Assembly (NCBI GenBank): GCA_026398435.1
Contig: JAPLSW010000054.1
Span: 1 to 56,578 of the forward strand
Direction: 5' to 3'
Length of the DNA: 56,578 nucleotides
Source of the DNA: Chlamydiota bacterium
GTDB taxonomy: Bacteria > Chlamydiota > Chlamydiia > Chlamydiales > Rhabdochlamydiaceae
Positions 48,718-56,578 of this stretch are shown piece by piece; position 1 is the first letter of the stretch, and each line of letters opens with the position of its first letter. Both the position numbers and the translations under genes were made by a program. The notes under the pieces are model-generated. The model was not told the DNA's origin and ran no database searches. It saw nothing but the letters and a program-made list of their open reading frames with translations.

Positions 48718-49795
48718 ATCCTATGTTATCGATATTATCGAAGAGCGAAAAAAAGCTCCTTGCTTTGCAAGGATACTTGCCCTTGCAAGTCAGGCTTTTC
48801 ATTTTTGCGTCAAACTGCGCCACTCTCTCTACGATAGAAAGATTTTCAAAATTCATGATCTAGGAGCATGTGTAGTAAGTGTCGGCAATATCGTCTCAGG
48901 TGGCACCGGCAAAACCCCTCTCATAGAGCTTTTAGCAAATCAGTTAAAGGATGGGGTCTCCATCATTACAAGAGGCTACCGTTCTGAGATTGAAAGGTCC
49001 GGTAAAGTGGCTCTTGTGTCTAAAGGACAGGGTCCTTTAGTAAGCGTCGAGCAGTGTGGAGATGAAGCTTTTTGGCTAGCGAGTATTACTACAGCATCTA
49101 TATGGGTCGGTAAAGATAAAGTGGAGAGCTCTACACAGGCAGTTGAAAGTGGATCTAAGATATTACTTATTGATGACGGTTTGCAGCATAGGCGCCTTCA
49201 TAGAGATATCGAGATCATTTTGCTTGATGGTAAAGATCCTTGGGGTAAAGGAGCTTTCTTGCCGAGGGGTTATTTAAGAGACTCTCCAAGTAGATTAAAG
49301 GTAGCAGATCTTATCGTGGTAAGTAACATAGAGCCAGGAAAGCCTTGGGAAGATTTGGTTAAGAAAATTCGCGTTTTTAGCGGAAGTCCGGTGGTAAGAG
49401 TTCATCGAAGTTACACTATCGAAAAGGGCTTTAGTTTTACTAAAGTGGGTGTTTTTTGCGGAATTTCCAAGCCACACCACTTTATAGATGCTGTTATATC
49501 CCTTGGAAAAACTATAGTGGATAACTTAATCTTACCAGATCATATGGCGCCCAGTATTTCCTCTCTGCAGGTTTTTGCAAGATCTTGCAAAAACAGGGGA
49601 GCTACTGCTATAGTTTGTACAGAAAAAGACTTTGTTAAGCTTCCAGGGGATCTTGTTTTAGAGATTCCTATTATCGTTTTGCAAATGCGTAGTGAAATAG
49701 CCGAAGGCAAAGAAGATTGGGATGCGTGTATTGAGAAAATTTTGAGAAAGGCCGAGCGTTTTTCTCATAGCTTTAAGGAACAAAAAAATGAGTAA
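48707..49795 (+). CDS. lpxK: lipid A 4'-kinase (tetraacyldisaccharide 4'-kinase)
   Basis: Phosphorylates the lipid A precursor at the inner membrane. The 362 residues carry an N-terminal amphipathic helix and the P-loop VSVGNIVSGGTGKTP (about 57-71), followed by ITRGYRSE, LLIDDGLQHRRLHRDIEIILLDG and VCTEKDFVKL, all typical of LpxK. It overlaps gmhA by 11 bases and the E2 gene by 8. Confidence 0.95.
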   Translation: MSLESYVIDIIEERKKAPCFARILALASQAFHFCVKLRHSLYDRKIFKIHDLGACVVSVGNIVSGGTGKTPLIELLANQLKDGVSIITRGYRSEIERSGKVALVSKGQGPLVSVEQCGDEAFWLASITTASIWVGKDKVESSTQAVESGSKILLIDDGLQHRRLHRDIEIILLDGKDPWGKGAFLPRGYLRDSPSRLKVADLIVVSNIEPGKPWEDLVKKIRVFSGSPVVRVHRSYTIEKGFSFTKVGVFCGISKPHHFIDAVISLGKTIVDNLILPDHMAPSISSLQVFARSCKNRGATAIVCTEKDFVKLPGDLVLEIPIIVLQMRSEIAEGKEDWDACIEKILRKAERFSHSFKEQKNE

Positions 49796-51005
49796 AGAAA
49801 TCACCATAGTACTTCCCAAGCTAGGGGAGAGCATAGTCAGCGCAACAATTGTACAGTGGTTTAAAAAAGAAGGGGATGATGTAGCTCTCGATGAACCTCT
49901 TCTTGAAGTATCAACAGATAAGGTAAATAGTGAAATTCCCTCACCGGTTGCTGGAAAACTCATTCGTATACTTGCTTCAGCTGATGAAGAGCTTCAAGTA
50001 GGAGATCCTCTTGCTAAAATTTCCTCTGTATCAGCCCTAGAAAAGGGTGTGGCTTCTGATTCTCCAAAAGAAACTTCGGTGGTAGCCTCTATCCCGACAA
50101 CTGGCGAAATGAGAGATTTTTATTCTCCAGCAGTTCTAAGGGTTGCTTCAGAGCTCGGAGTCAGTCTTGATGAGATGAAAAAGATCTCCGCTACTGGAGC
50201 CGGTGGCAGGATTACCAAACAAGATATTGAATCTTACTCAATGAAAAAAACATCGGTAGGGGCGCTACCCCCGGCACCTTCTTGCTCTAAGCCGGCTCCT
50301 TGCTCTATGGGATCCGATATAGAAAGGCTCAAAATGACAGGGATGAGAAAGGCCATCGCTGATAATATGGTGAAATCATTTTATCAAGCGCCCCATGCGA
50401 CACTTGTCAGCGAGGTCGATGTGTCGGAAGTGCTTAAAGTGATCGCTCAGCAGAAAGAACCCTTCCTTGCAAAGCATGGGGTAAAACTTACTATCACAAG
50501 TTTTGTAGCAAAGGCTATATCTAGAGCTCTTCAAGAATTCCCTTTAATCAATTCTTCTTTAGATCAAGATACTATCCTCGTAAAGAAATTCGTAAATCTC
50601 GGAATTGCAGTGAGCATTGATCAAGGGCTCATTGTTCCTGTGATCAAGAATTGCCAAAAGCTCAATATCGTAGAAATTGCTAAAGCAATCAGTGATATAT
50701 CGGTTAAAGCAAGGACCGGAAAACTTTCTCCAAGTGATATAGCAGACGGTACAATTAGTATGACAAATTTTGGCATGTCGGGTGTTGCTATTGGTATTCC
50801 AATTATTCGCTTCCCAGAAGTGGCAATCATCGGTATCGGAGCGATTCAAAGAAGGGTAGTGGCTCTTGAAGGAGATTTAATGGCTATCCGCTCTTTAATG
50901 CACGTCTCCCTCACTTTTGACCATAGGGTTCTTGACGGTATGTATGGATGTGGATTTTTAGCAGCTGTAAAAAAACACCTAGAGCACGATCTTAAATTAG
51001 AATAA
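49788..51005 (+). CDS. E2 component of a 2-oxo acid dehydrogenase complex
   Basis: Dihydrolipoamide acyltransferase of 405 aa. An N-terminal lipoyl domain carries the lipoylated lysine in EVSTDKVNSEIPSP (about residue 45). A peripheral-subunit-binding domain (AVLRVASELGVSLDEMKKIS, about 113-132) and the catalytic domain follow, with FDHRVLDGMYG near residue 380. The lipoyl motif fits 2-oxoglutarate or branched-chain types better than pyruvate; Chlamydia has a second sucB-like copy in this same neighbourhood. E1 and E3 are not adjacent. Confidence 0.92.
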   Translation: MSKEITIVLPKLGESIVSATIVQWFKKEGDDVALDEPLLEVSTDKVNSEIPSPVAGKLIRILASADEELQVGDPLAKISSVSALEKGVASDSPKETSVVASIPTTGEMRDFYSPAVLRVASELGVSLDEMKKISATGAGGRITKQDIESYSMKKTSVGALPPAPSCSKPAPCSMGSDIERLKMTGMRKAIADNMVKSFYQAPHATLVSEVDVSEVLKVIAQQKEPFLAKHGVKLTITSFVAKAISRALQEFPLINSSLDQDTILVKKFVNLGIAVSIDQGLIVPVIKNCQKLNIVEIAKAISDISVKARTGKLSPSDIADGTISMTNFGMSGVAIGIPIIRFPEVAIIGIGAIQRRVVALEGDLMAIRSLMHVSLTFDHRVLDGMYGCGFLAAVKKHLEHDLKLE

Positions 51006-51035
51006 GAGACTGTCTTAGATTTTTTAGAAGAAACT

Positions 51036-51066
51036 AAAAAGGACCTCTTTCGAGGTCCTTTTTTTT
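51036..51066. terminator. bidirectional rho-independent terminator between E2 and isocitrate dehydrogenase genes
   Basis: AAAAAGGACCTC and GAGGTCCTTTTT form a 12-bp stem with a TTTC loop and a T-run on each side. It serves two convergent genes. Confidence 0.92.
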
Positions 51067-51076
51067 ATCGCAAAAA

Positions 51077-52525
51077 TCACCCCTCAGCAGAAGAATACCC
51101 GGCTATACCATCGATCATATAGAGGTTCTCAGACTTGATCATATCGTAGCCATGTTTTTCTAGCTCTTCCATGAGTCCTATGATTTCCATTTGGGTAATA
51201 GCTTGCCCTTTTCTCTTATGCATAAATCTGCAGCGCCACTGCTCAACGCAGGTAGTTTCGGGATGGCCATTTGGCCAAACTCTAACTCCACGGTTGGTGA
51301 TCATTTTTAAGGAAAGATCGACAGTTTCTATAGAAGTTGCTTTTTTTATGAAGGGTTCTGCTTTTTCTTTGGCGTAGACATAGATGTCGGTACCTACGAG
51401 AATTCTTTCAGACTCAGCGTGGTAGTGCTCTGTTACAAGCGGTGTGATCTTGCGATTTTCTTGGTATACGATGGATTTAAGTGTTGAGGGCTTTTCTCCT
51501 AAGAATTTACAAATTGCTTGCGCAAATTCTTTGGTCCCTACTTTTTTCTTGCTTTTCCCTTCGGTAAAAATATCGTAGGTATGGATCCCTTCTTCGAGGG
51601 TTTTAAGCCATGCATTATGAATTCTCTCAGCAATACGCTCTTGTCCTAAATGAACGAGCATCATAACTGATGCCAGGAGCAAACCTGAGGGGTTAGCCAT
51701 ATTTTGTCCGGCTCTTCTGGGAGCAGATCCATGGATAGCTTCGAACATAGCCACTGTATCCCCAATATTGGCAGAGCCTGCAAGGCCGACAGAACCGGAG
51801 ATTTGCGCTGCTACATCGGAGAGGATATCTCCGTATAGATTGGGCATGACAATAACGTCAAAGGCTTCAGGGGTGTCTGCAAGTTTAGCCGCTCCAATAT
51901 CGACGATCCAATGCTCGTTTTCGATCAGTGGATATTCTTTGGCGATCTCATCAAAGACTTTATGGAAAAGTCCATCAGAGAATTTCATGATGTTATCTTT
52001 AGTAAAGCAAGTCACTTTTTTTCTTCCATAGTGTCTTGCATACTCGAAGGCATGCCTTACGATTTTTTCACATCCATGACGGGAAATGAGCTTTATAGAT
52101 TCGCAAACGCCGGGCGTTTGCCTGTATTCAATACCCGCATAAAGGTCCTCTTCGTTTTCCCTTACGATGACAACATCCATATTGGGGTGTTTTGTTCTTA
52201 CAAAAGGGGCGTATGATACGCAGGGACGGATATTGGCAAAAAGCCCAAGAGTTGTTCTGATAGTAACGTTGAGACTTTTAAACCCTCCCCCTTGAGGGGT
52301 GGTTATAGGGGCTTTTAAAAAAGCGTTTGTTCTTTTTATGGTTTCCCAAGAAGAATCTTCAATCCCGGTGGAGTGACCGGAAAGGTATACTTTTTCTCCA
52401 ATTTCAATTTTTTTGTAGTCGAGAGGCGCCCCTGCCTCATCTAACACATGCAGAGTGGCTTGCATGATTTCTGGGCCGATTCCATCTCCATAAGCTATCG
52501 CAACAGGTATTTTTGACGAGGACAT
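51077..52525 (-). CDS. icd: NADP-type isocitrate dehydrogenase, long (Thermus/Rickettsia-like) form
   Basis: Oxidises isocitrate to 2-oxoglutarate in the TCA cycle, feeding an E2-containing complex encoded next door. The 482 residues comprise the usual core (AYGDGIGPEIMQA, RENEEDLYAGIEYRQTPG, MPNLYGDILSDVAAQISG, FEAIHGSAPRRAGQNMANPSG). They are followed by about 140 C-terminal residues (KITPLVTEHYHAESERI onward), found in the long form. Chlamydiaceae lack this enzyme, so this organism probably has a more complete TCA cycle. Confidence 0.92.
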   Translation of the reverse strand: MSSSKIPVAIAYGDGIGPEIMQATLHVLDEAGAPLDYKKIEIGEKVYLSGHSTGIEDSSWETIKRTNAFLKAPITTPQGGGFKSLNVTIRTTLGLFANIRPCVSYAPFVRTKHPNMDVVIVRENEEDLYAGIEYRQTPGVCESIKLISRHGCEKIVRHAFEYARHYGRKKVTCFTKDNIMKFSDGLFHKVFDEIAKEYPLIENEHWIVDIGAAKLADTPEAFDVIVMPNLYGDILSDVAAQISGSVGLAGSANIGDTVAMFEAIHGSAPRRAGQNMANPSGLLLASVMMLVHLGQERIAERIHNAWLKTLEEGIHTYDIFTEGKSKKKVGTKEFAQAICKFLGEKPSTLKSIVYQENRKITPLVTEHYHAESERILVGTDIYVYAKEKAEPFIKKATSIETVDLSLKMITNRGVRVWPNGHPETTCVEQWRCRFMHKRKGQAITQMEIIGLMEELEKHGYDMIKSENLYMIDGIAGYSSAEG

Positions 52526-52634
52526 AAAGACGTTCCTTTTCTATAGTGATATAAAAAATTGTTTTACGAGATTTAACTGAAGACTTCAAGCTAAATTCCA
52601 AATGCTCTATAGTATGTACTAATATGAGGATGCA

Positions 52635-53594
52635 ATGTTAAGAAATCTTTTTACTGATGCCCAAAGATATTTGGATCATTTTTTTCGAGAAATAGACCTT
52701 GATCGTGTTGAGCAAGTCGTAAAGACTTGCCAGGCATGTGAAGGTCTTATCATTTTTACAGGTGTTGGTAAAAGTGGGATCATCGCTGAGAAAATTGCGA
52801 TGACTCTCATATCAACCGGGACAAGAGCCCTGTATCTTCCTTCGATGAACTTTCTCCATGGAGATATCGGTATTGTTTCAGAAAAAGATATCCTAGTTAT
52901 GATCAGCAAAACGGGAGAAACTGAAGAGCTTTTGAATCTTGTTCCCTTCATAAAAAGAAGAAAAGCAAAAATCATAGCTATTGTTTCTAAGCAGGAAAGT
53001 CGCCTTGCCAAAGAAAGTGACCTATCGGTTTTTCTCCCCGTTGAAAAAGAACTATGCTCTTTCGACCTTGTCCCAACAACATCGACCGCCGTTCAGCTGA
53101 TCTTTGGAGATATATTAGCTGTCGCCCTAATGAAAAATAGGGGATTTGCCATGGAAGATTATGCGCTTAATCATCCGGCTGGTGCTATTGGAAAAAAACT
53201 CATGGTCACAGTAAGAGATTTAATGATCGATAAAGAAAATGTGCCCCTTTGCGGCCCACAGGATAAGCTTGTTGATGTTTTAGTTGAGCTATCGAATAAA
53301 AAATGTGGAGCCCTCCTTATTGCAGGAGAGGAAAGGCAACTGCTTGGCATTTTCACGGATGGGGATTTGAGACGCTCTCTTCAAATGAAGGGGTCAAGTG
53401 TTCTTGAGGAGACTATGGGAGATCTTATGAATAGTGCAGCCACCTCTCTTCCACCGGATACTCTAGCCTGGGATGCATTAAAGCACATGCAGAAAGACTC
53501 GAGAAAGTGGGTCATGGTGCTTCCTGTTTTAGAAGAAGGAAAAGTTGTCGGCATACTCCGTATGCATGACCTTGTACAAGCTGGAATTTCTTAA
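52635..53594 (+). CDS. kdsD: D-arabinose-5-phosphate isomerase (KdsD/KpsF/GutQ)
   Basis: Makes arabinose 5-phosphate, the precursor of Kdo for LPS. The 319-aa protein has an N-terminal SIS domain (FTGVGKSGIIAEKIAMTL, near 40-57; ISKTGETEELLNL; LVPTTSTAVQLIFGD) and two CBS domains (about 200-319; LMIDKENVPL and GIFTDGDLRRSLQ). GAGG lies a few bases before the ATG. The locus order with the E2 gene is shared with Chlamydia. Confidence 0.96.
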   Translation: MLRNLFTDAQRYLDHFFREIDLDRVEQVVKTCQACEGLIIFTGVGKSGIIAEKIAMTLISTGTRALYLPSMNFLHGDIGIVSEKDILVMISKTGETEELLNLVPFIKRRKAKIIAIVSKQESRLAKESDLSVFLPVEKELCSFDLVPTTSTAVQLIFGDILAVALMKNRGFAMEDYALNHPAGAIGKKLMVTVRDLMIDKENVPLCGPQDKLVDVLVELSNKKCGALLIAGEERQLLGIFTDGDLRRSLQMKGSSVLEETMGDLMNSAATSLPPDTLAWDALKHMQKDSRKWVMVLPVLEEGKVVGILRMHDLVQAGIS

Positions 53595-53610
53595 AATATA
53601 AGAGGGTGAG

Positions 53611-54981
53611 TTGTCAGATCCGTTTTCTTTTCCCATGGCGGATATTTTAGGAAAAGCAGAATCTGTGTTTGTTCTGTTTGTAAGCGCATGTCTTAGCTGT
53701 TTCTATAAAAAGAAAATCTCTCCCGGTCTTGTTTTTTTTACCTTTGCCTGTTCTATGGGGCTTTTTGGGATACTTCCTTCTAAATTACTTATGAGCTCCC
53801 TTGTTAATAAAGTTACATTTTCTCTTGTATGTCTCTATTTAGTCATCCTAGCAGCGCTTCATACAGGATGCATTGAGAATATTTTAGAGAGTATTTTTAA
53901 AGCTTCGAAGGGAAAGTCTCTTAAATTTTATATAGGTCTAACCGCTTTTGCTTCTTTTTTCCCTTCAAAGCGTATCCAAAAAGAGCTGTCTGGTTTTTTA
54001 CGAAAAAAAAATGCAGTAGCTGATAATGCCACCCATTTTTTATTTCCTATTTTTTTTGTGTTAGCCTCTTCACTTACCCTTATGGGATCTGTGACTAATT
54101 TGGTTTCTGATCATATTACCGGAGAAATTTTAGGAGCTAAGCACCGGGGTTTTTTCACCTATGGACCAATCTCTTTTTCCTTGTTTTTTGCTAGTTTTCT
54201 CTTCTTTTTCTATGTAATTAAAATGCAGGCAAGGCAAGGGCTTATCGCTCGATTTGTCGCGCGCTTGCCATACAATAAGAAAGAAAGAGATGTTTCCCCG
54301 TTAATGGAACGATCCTCTATTACTGAGATAGGGGATAACTTTTCTTCAAGCGCCTCCTCAAGAAGTTTTGCACATAAGCATCACGGTATAGAGGGATATC
54401 CTTTCAAGTTCCCTTTAAGAGTAAGACTTGGAACAATGATTATTTTTCTCTCGATGCTTGGACTCACAGCTTTTGGATTGCCATTGATTTGTGTAACGCC
54501 TACTTGTGCAGTCCTTCTTTTTTTTCTGGGTGCCTTTGAAAAAAAAGCCGTTTTTGCCAAGCTTCCTTGGGATGTTTTTCTTTTAGTTATCGCCAGTTTT
54601 TTATTTTGTCATGCATTTATAGAAACAAAGCTCCATTTACTCATAGCGTATAAGCTTGACTTCCTTCAGGGAATGCTGCCTCAGGTGACCTTTTTTCTTT
54701 TTGCTTCGGCACTTCTTTCTCTATGCATTCCGTCTGTTATGGTAGTGAGTTTTTTGCTGCCGATAGCCATATGTTTAGTTCCAAGTAATAGCACCTCATT
54801 CATGCAGTTAATTATTGCAGCTGTAACGCTCGGTAGTTTTTTTCTTTTTCCTAAAAAATCGATCGTATCTTTTGACAAAAGAGATCATTCTTTAAAGCAG
54901 CACGCCACTCTTATAAAATTGCAGCTACAGTGGATCTGTATCGTCTACCTGGTTTTTATTGTTCATATTTTTTTTCTATAA
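53611..54981 (+). CDS. predicted permease of the ion transporter (SLC13/ArsB-like) superfamily
   Basis: A 456-aa membrane protein with about 11 hydrophobic segments. SSLTLMGSVTNLV (near 150) resembles the TLIGTPTNL motif of DASS-type transporters, and a similar hydrophobic half follows a charged loop (about 215-265), suggesting two repeats. The TTG at 53611 is used because GAGGGTG lies just before it; an ATG at 53635 is an alternative. It follows kdsD by 16 bases and precedes nhaD, another member of the superfamily. Substrate unknown. Confidence 0.7.
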   Translation: MSDPFSFPMADILGKAESVFVLFVSACLSCFYKKKISPGLVFFTFACSMGLFGILPSKLLMSSLVNKVTFSLVCLYLVILAALHTGCIENILESIFKASKGKSLKFYIGLTAFASFFPSKRIQKELSGFLRKKNAVADNATHFLFPIFFVLASSLTLMGSVTNLVSDHITGEILGAKHRGFFTYGPISFSLFFASFLFFFYVIKMQARQGLIARFVARLPYNKKERDVSPLMERSSITEIGDNFSSSASSRSFAHKHHGIEGYPFKFPLRVRLGTMIIFLSMLGLTAFGLPLICVTPTCAVLLFFLGAFEKKAVFAKLPWDVFLLVIASFLFCHAFIETKLHLLIAYKLDFLQGMLPQVTFFLFASALLSLCIPSVMVVSFLLPIAICLVPSNSTSFMQLIIAAVTLGSFFLFPKKSIVSFDKRDHSLKQHATLIKLQLQWICIVYLVFIVHIFFL

Positions 54982-55043
54982 GGCCTATTGATTAGTTTGT
55001 CTTAAAAAAATACAATTGGTTTTTTTGATCAAAGGAACAATTT

Positions 55044-56321
55044 ATGACAGCAGGAAGCCTAGCTACAATTCTCATACTCTTAGTGTTTGTTTTAGGGTAT
55101 ATCGGTATCGTTTTAGAACACATTATTAAAGTCAGCAAAAGCGCAATCGGACTATTGATCGCGGTATTTTGCTGGGTGATATATCTTGCTGCAAGCGGCC
55201 GGCCTTTAGCGGAAGATTTACAAGAGCTTGGACACCATGTATCAAGTGTATCTCAGATCATCTTCTTTCTTATGGGAGCCATGGCACTTGTTGAACTCAT
55301 TGATTCTCACAAGGGGTTCAAAATTGTCACAGATGTGATCCATACCTCTTCTCGTAGAAGGCTGCTTTGGACAATTTCTTTACTAACGTTCTTTCTTTCA
55401 GCGATTCTTGATAACTTAACGACAACGATTTTAATGATTTCGCTTTTAAGAAAACTTGTAAAAGATCCTAAAGAAAGGGTTTCTTTAAGTTGCATGGTGG
55501 TGATAGCCGCAAATGCCGGTGGCGCTTGGACTCCGATTGGAGATGTGACAACAACCATGCTTTGGATTGACGGGCAAATTTCAACTTTTGCTGTGATGAA
55601 ATATTTGCTGGCTCCAAGCTTTATCTCTATGATTGTACCTCTTCTTTGGTTCTCTTATAGTTCTAAAGGAAATTATCCTAATCTCAAAGAAAATTTAAGG
55701 GATGAAAGGGCTGAGCCAGGCGCGAAAATCGTGTTTTACTTAGGCATTGGGGGGCTTGTTTTTGTCCCTATTTTTAAGACTCTTACCGGACTTCCTCCCT
55801 TTATGGGCATCTTACTTTCCTTAGGACTTCTCTGGGTAGCAACAGATCTTATCCACCACAAATTTGAAAAAAGGGACCATCTTAGAGTGCCCTCTGTCCT
55901 TTCGAAAATTGACACCTCCTCAGTACTCTTTTTTTTAGGAATACTTCTTTGCGTAGATGCCCTTCAGACAGCTGGAATTCTTCAGGCGCTGGCTGGCTGG
56001 CTTGATAAAACTGTGGGAAATCTCCCTCTTATCGCTACTTTAATCGGCATTTTTTCAGCAATTGTAGATAACGTACCGTTGGTGGCTGCTTGTATGGGGA
56101 TGTATTCTCTTGAGCAATTCCCGATGGATCACTCTTTTTGGTTGATGATTGCTTATGCAGCTGGAACAGGAGGGAGTCTTCTTATTATTGGGTCGGCTGC
56201 AGGCGTTGCCATGATGGGAATGGAGAAAATGGATTTTGTTACCTATATGAAGAAGGCGACAATTCCTGTTCTACTTGGATTTCTGCTTGGAATGGGATCT
56301 TATCTTGTCTTTTTTTATTAG
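55044..56321 (+). CDS. nhaD: NhaD-type sodium:proton antiporter
   Basis: Exchanges sodium for protons at the inner membrane and would support the sodium-coupled symport seen at 17653. The 425 residues have about twelve helices. Family motifs are FFLMGAMALVELIDSHKGF, SAILDNLTTTILM (about 119-131), ANAGGAWTPIGDVTTTMLW and AIVDNVPLVAACMGMY, the paired ion-pathway repeats. AAGGA precedes the ATG. Chlamydia has a homologue. Confidence 0.94.
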   Translation: MTAGSLATILILLVFVLGYIGIVLEHIIKVSKSAIGLLIAVFCWVIYLAASGRPLAEDLQELGHHVSSVSQIIFFLMGAMALVELIDSHKGFKIVTDVIHTSSRRRLLWTISLLTFFLSAILDNLTTTILMISLLRKLVKDPKERVSLSCMVVIAANAGGAWTPIGDVTTTMLWIDGQISTFAVMKYLLAPSFISMIVPLLWFSYSSKGNYPNLKENLRDERAEPGAKIVFYLGIGGLVFVPIFKTLTGLPPFMGILLSLGLLWVATDLIHHKFEKRDHLRVPSVLSKIDTSSVLFFLGILLCVDALQTAGILQALAGWLDKTVGNLPLIATLIGIFSAIVDNVPLVAACMGMYSLEQFPMDHSFWLMIAYAAGTGGSLLIIGSAAGVAMMGMEKMDFVTYMKKATIPVLLGFLLGMGSYLVFFY

Positions 56322-56350
56322 TTTTTAGGCGCAAAAATGCAAGTAAAAAA

Positions 56351-56391
56351 CTGCCATTTACATAGGGGGAATGGCGGTGAAACTTTTTTTT
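56351..56391 (+). terminator. terminator after nhaD
   Basis: CTGCCATT (56351-56358) pairs with AATGGCGG (56370-56377) and an eight-T run follows at 56384-56391. The last 187 bases to the window end hold no recognised feature. Confidence 0.7.
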
Positions 56392-56578
56392 AAATCAGAT
56401 CCTTAAACAGAAAAAAATGGGTGTTTAAGAAAAGTCGCTTGCGATAAATCCCCTAAGTTTTGTATGTTATTGCCTTCTTGATGACGATGATCGATAAGAA
56501 AAGTCGAAGTGAAGAAATAGTGAAGCTGATAAAGCTCACACAGTTGTTTTGACAGTAGAAGAGAAATGACGAATTAAA

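Noticed and set aside
56392..56578. Window end as a possible rRNA or tRNA leader
   Set aside because: No conserved rRNA or tRNA sequence is visible before the window stops.

Overview
The window reads as a chromosomal segment of an environmental (non-Chlamydiaceae) member of the Chlamydiales. Several gene blocks keep an order I recognise from Chlamydia: birA/rodA divergent; tsp divergent from rpsL-rpsG-fusA-rpsJ; rplU-rpmA-obgE followed by a zinc/manganese-type ABC transporter; nrdR-dksA-lspA; and an E2 acyltransferase near the KpsF/GutQ-type sugar-phosphate isomerase. A Legionella-type major outer membrane protein, gmhA (heptose synthesis, absent from Chlamydiaceae) and rich accessory DNA point to a Simkania/Waddlia/Rhabdochlamydia-like lineage. 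The lineage is inferred, not proven.

Layout. 1-4.6 kb holds an accessory glyco-cluster whose three best genes (GT11 fucosyltransferase-like, DUF268, GT25-methyltransferase fusion) all begin with signal peptides. 4.7-7.6 kb has birA and the rodA operon with a small lipoprotein. 7.6-13.4 kb is the str ribosomal operon with divergent tsp. 13.4-19.8 kb has tRNA-Phe, a 1.1 kb gene-poor stretch, an M16 protease, an alanine/glycine:Na+ symporter and an Inc-like two-helix protein. 19.9-24.9 kb has obgE-rpmA-rplU, two previously easily missed tiny basic ORFs with their own promoter, and the metal ABC transporter.

25.0-36.3 kb is the main accessory island, starting at tRNA-Ser. It holds a three-part fusion (YhcG nuclease, HicB-like and DinD C-terminal domains) divergent from a LexA-like repressor; recombinase debris with repeats; a two-gene HipA-type toxin-antitoxin system in unusual order (kinase first, then a HipS-HTH fusion) behind three identical-core 18-bp palindromes spaced exactly 27 bp; a Schlafen/AlbA_2 ATPase gene bracketed by 38-bp inverted repeats; a SprT-DUF2786 protein; a Legionella-type porin and a secreted GH64-like protein. 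The Hip-type locus with its operator array and the nuclease-HicB-DinD fusion are my best candidates for undescribed systems.

36.4-56.6 kb returns to core genes: an outer membrane barrel, the nrdR-dksA-lspA-cinA operon, RNA modification enzymes, a minus-strand run PAP2-asd-MFS-small secreted proteins-aspartyl protease-like protein (including a 58-aa gene overlapping both neighbours), the gmhA-lpxK-E2 operon, NADP isocitrate dehydrogenase, kdsD and two ion-transporter-type permeases ending with nhaD. All calls come from reading the sequence and remembered family motifs; no database search was run.
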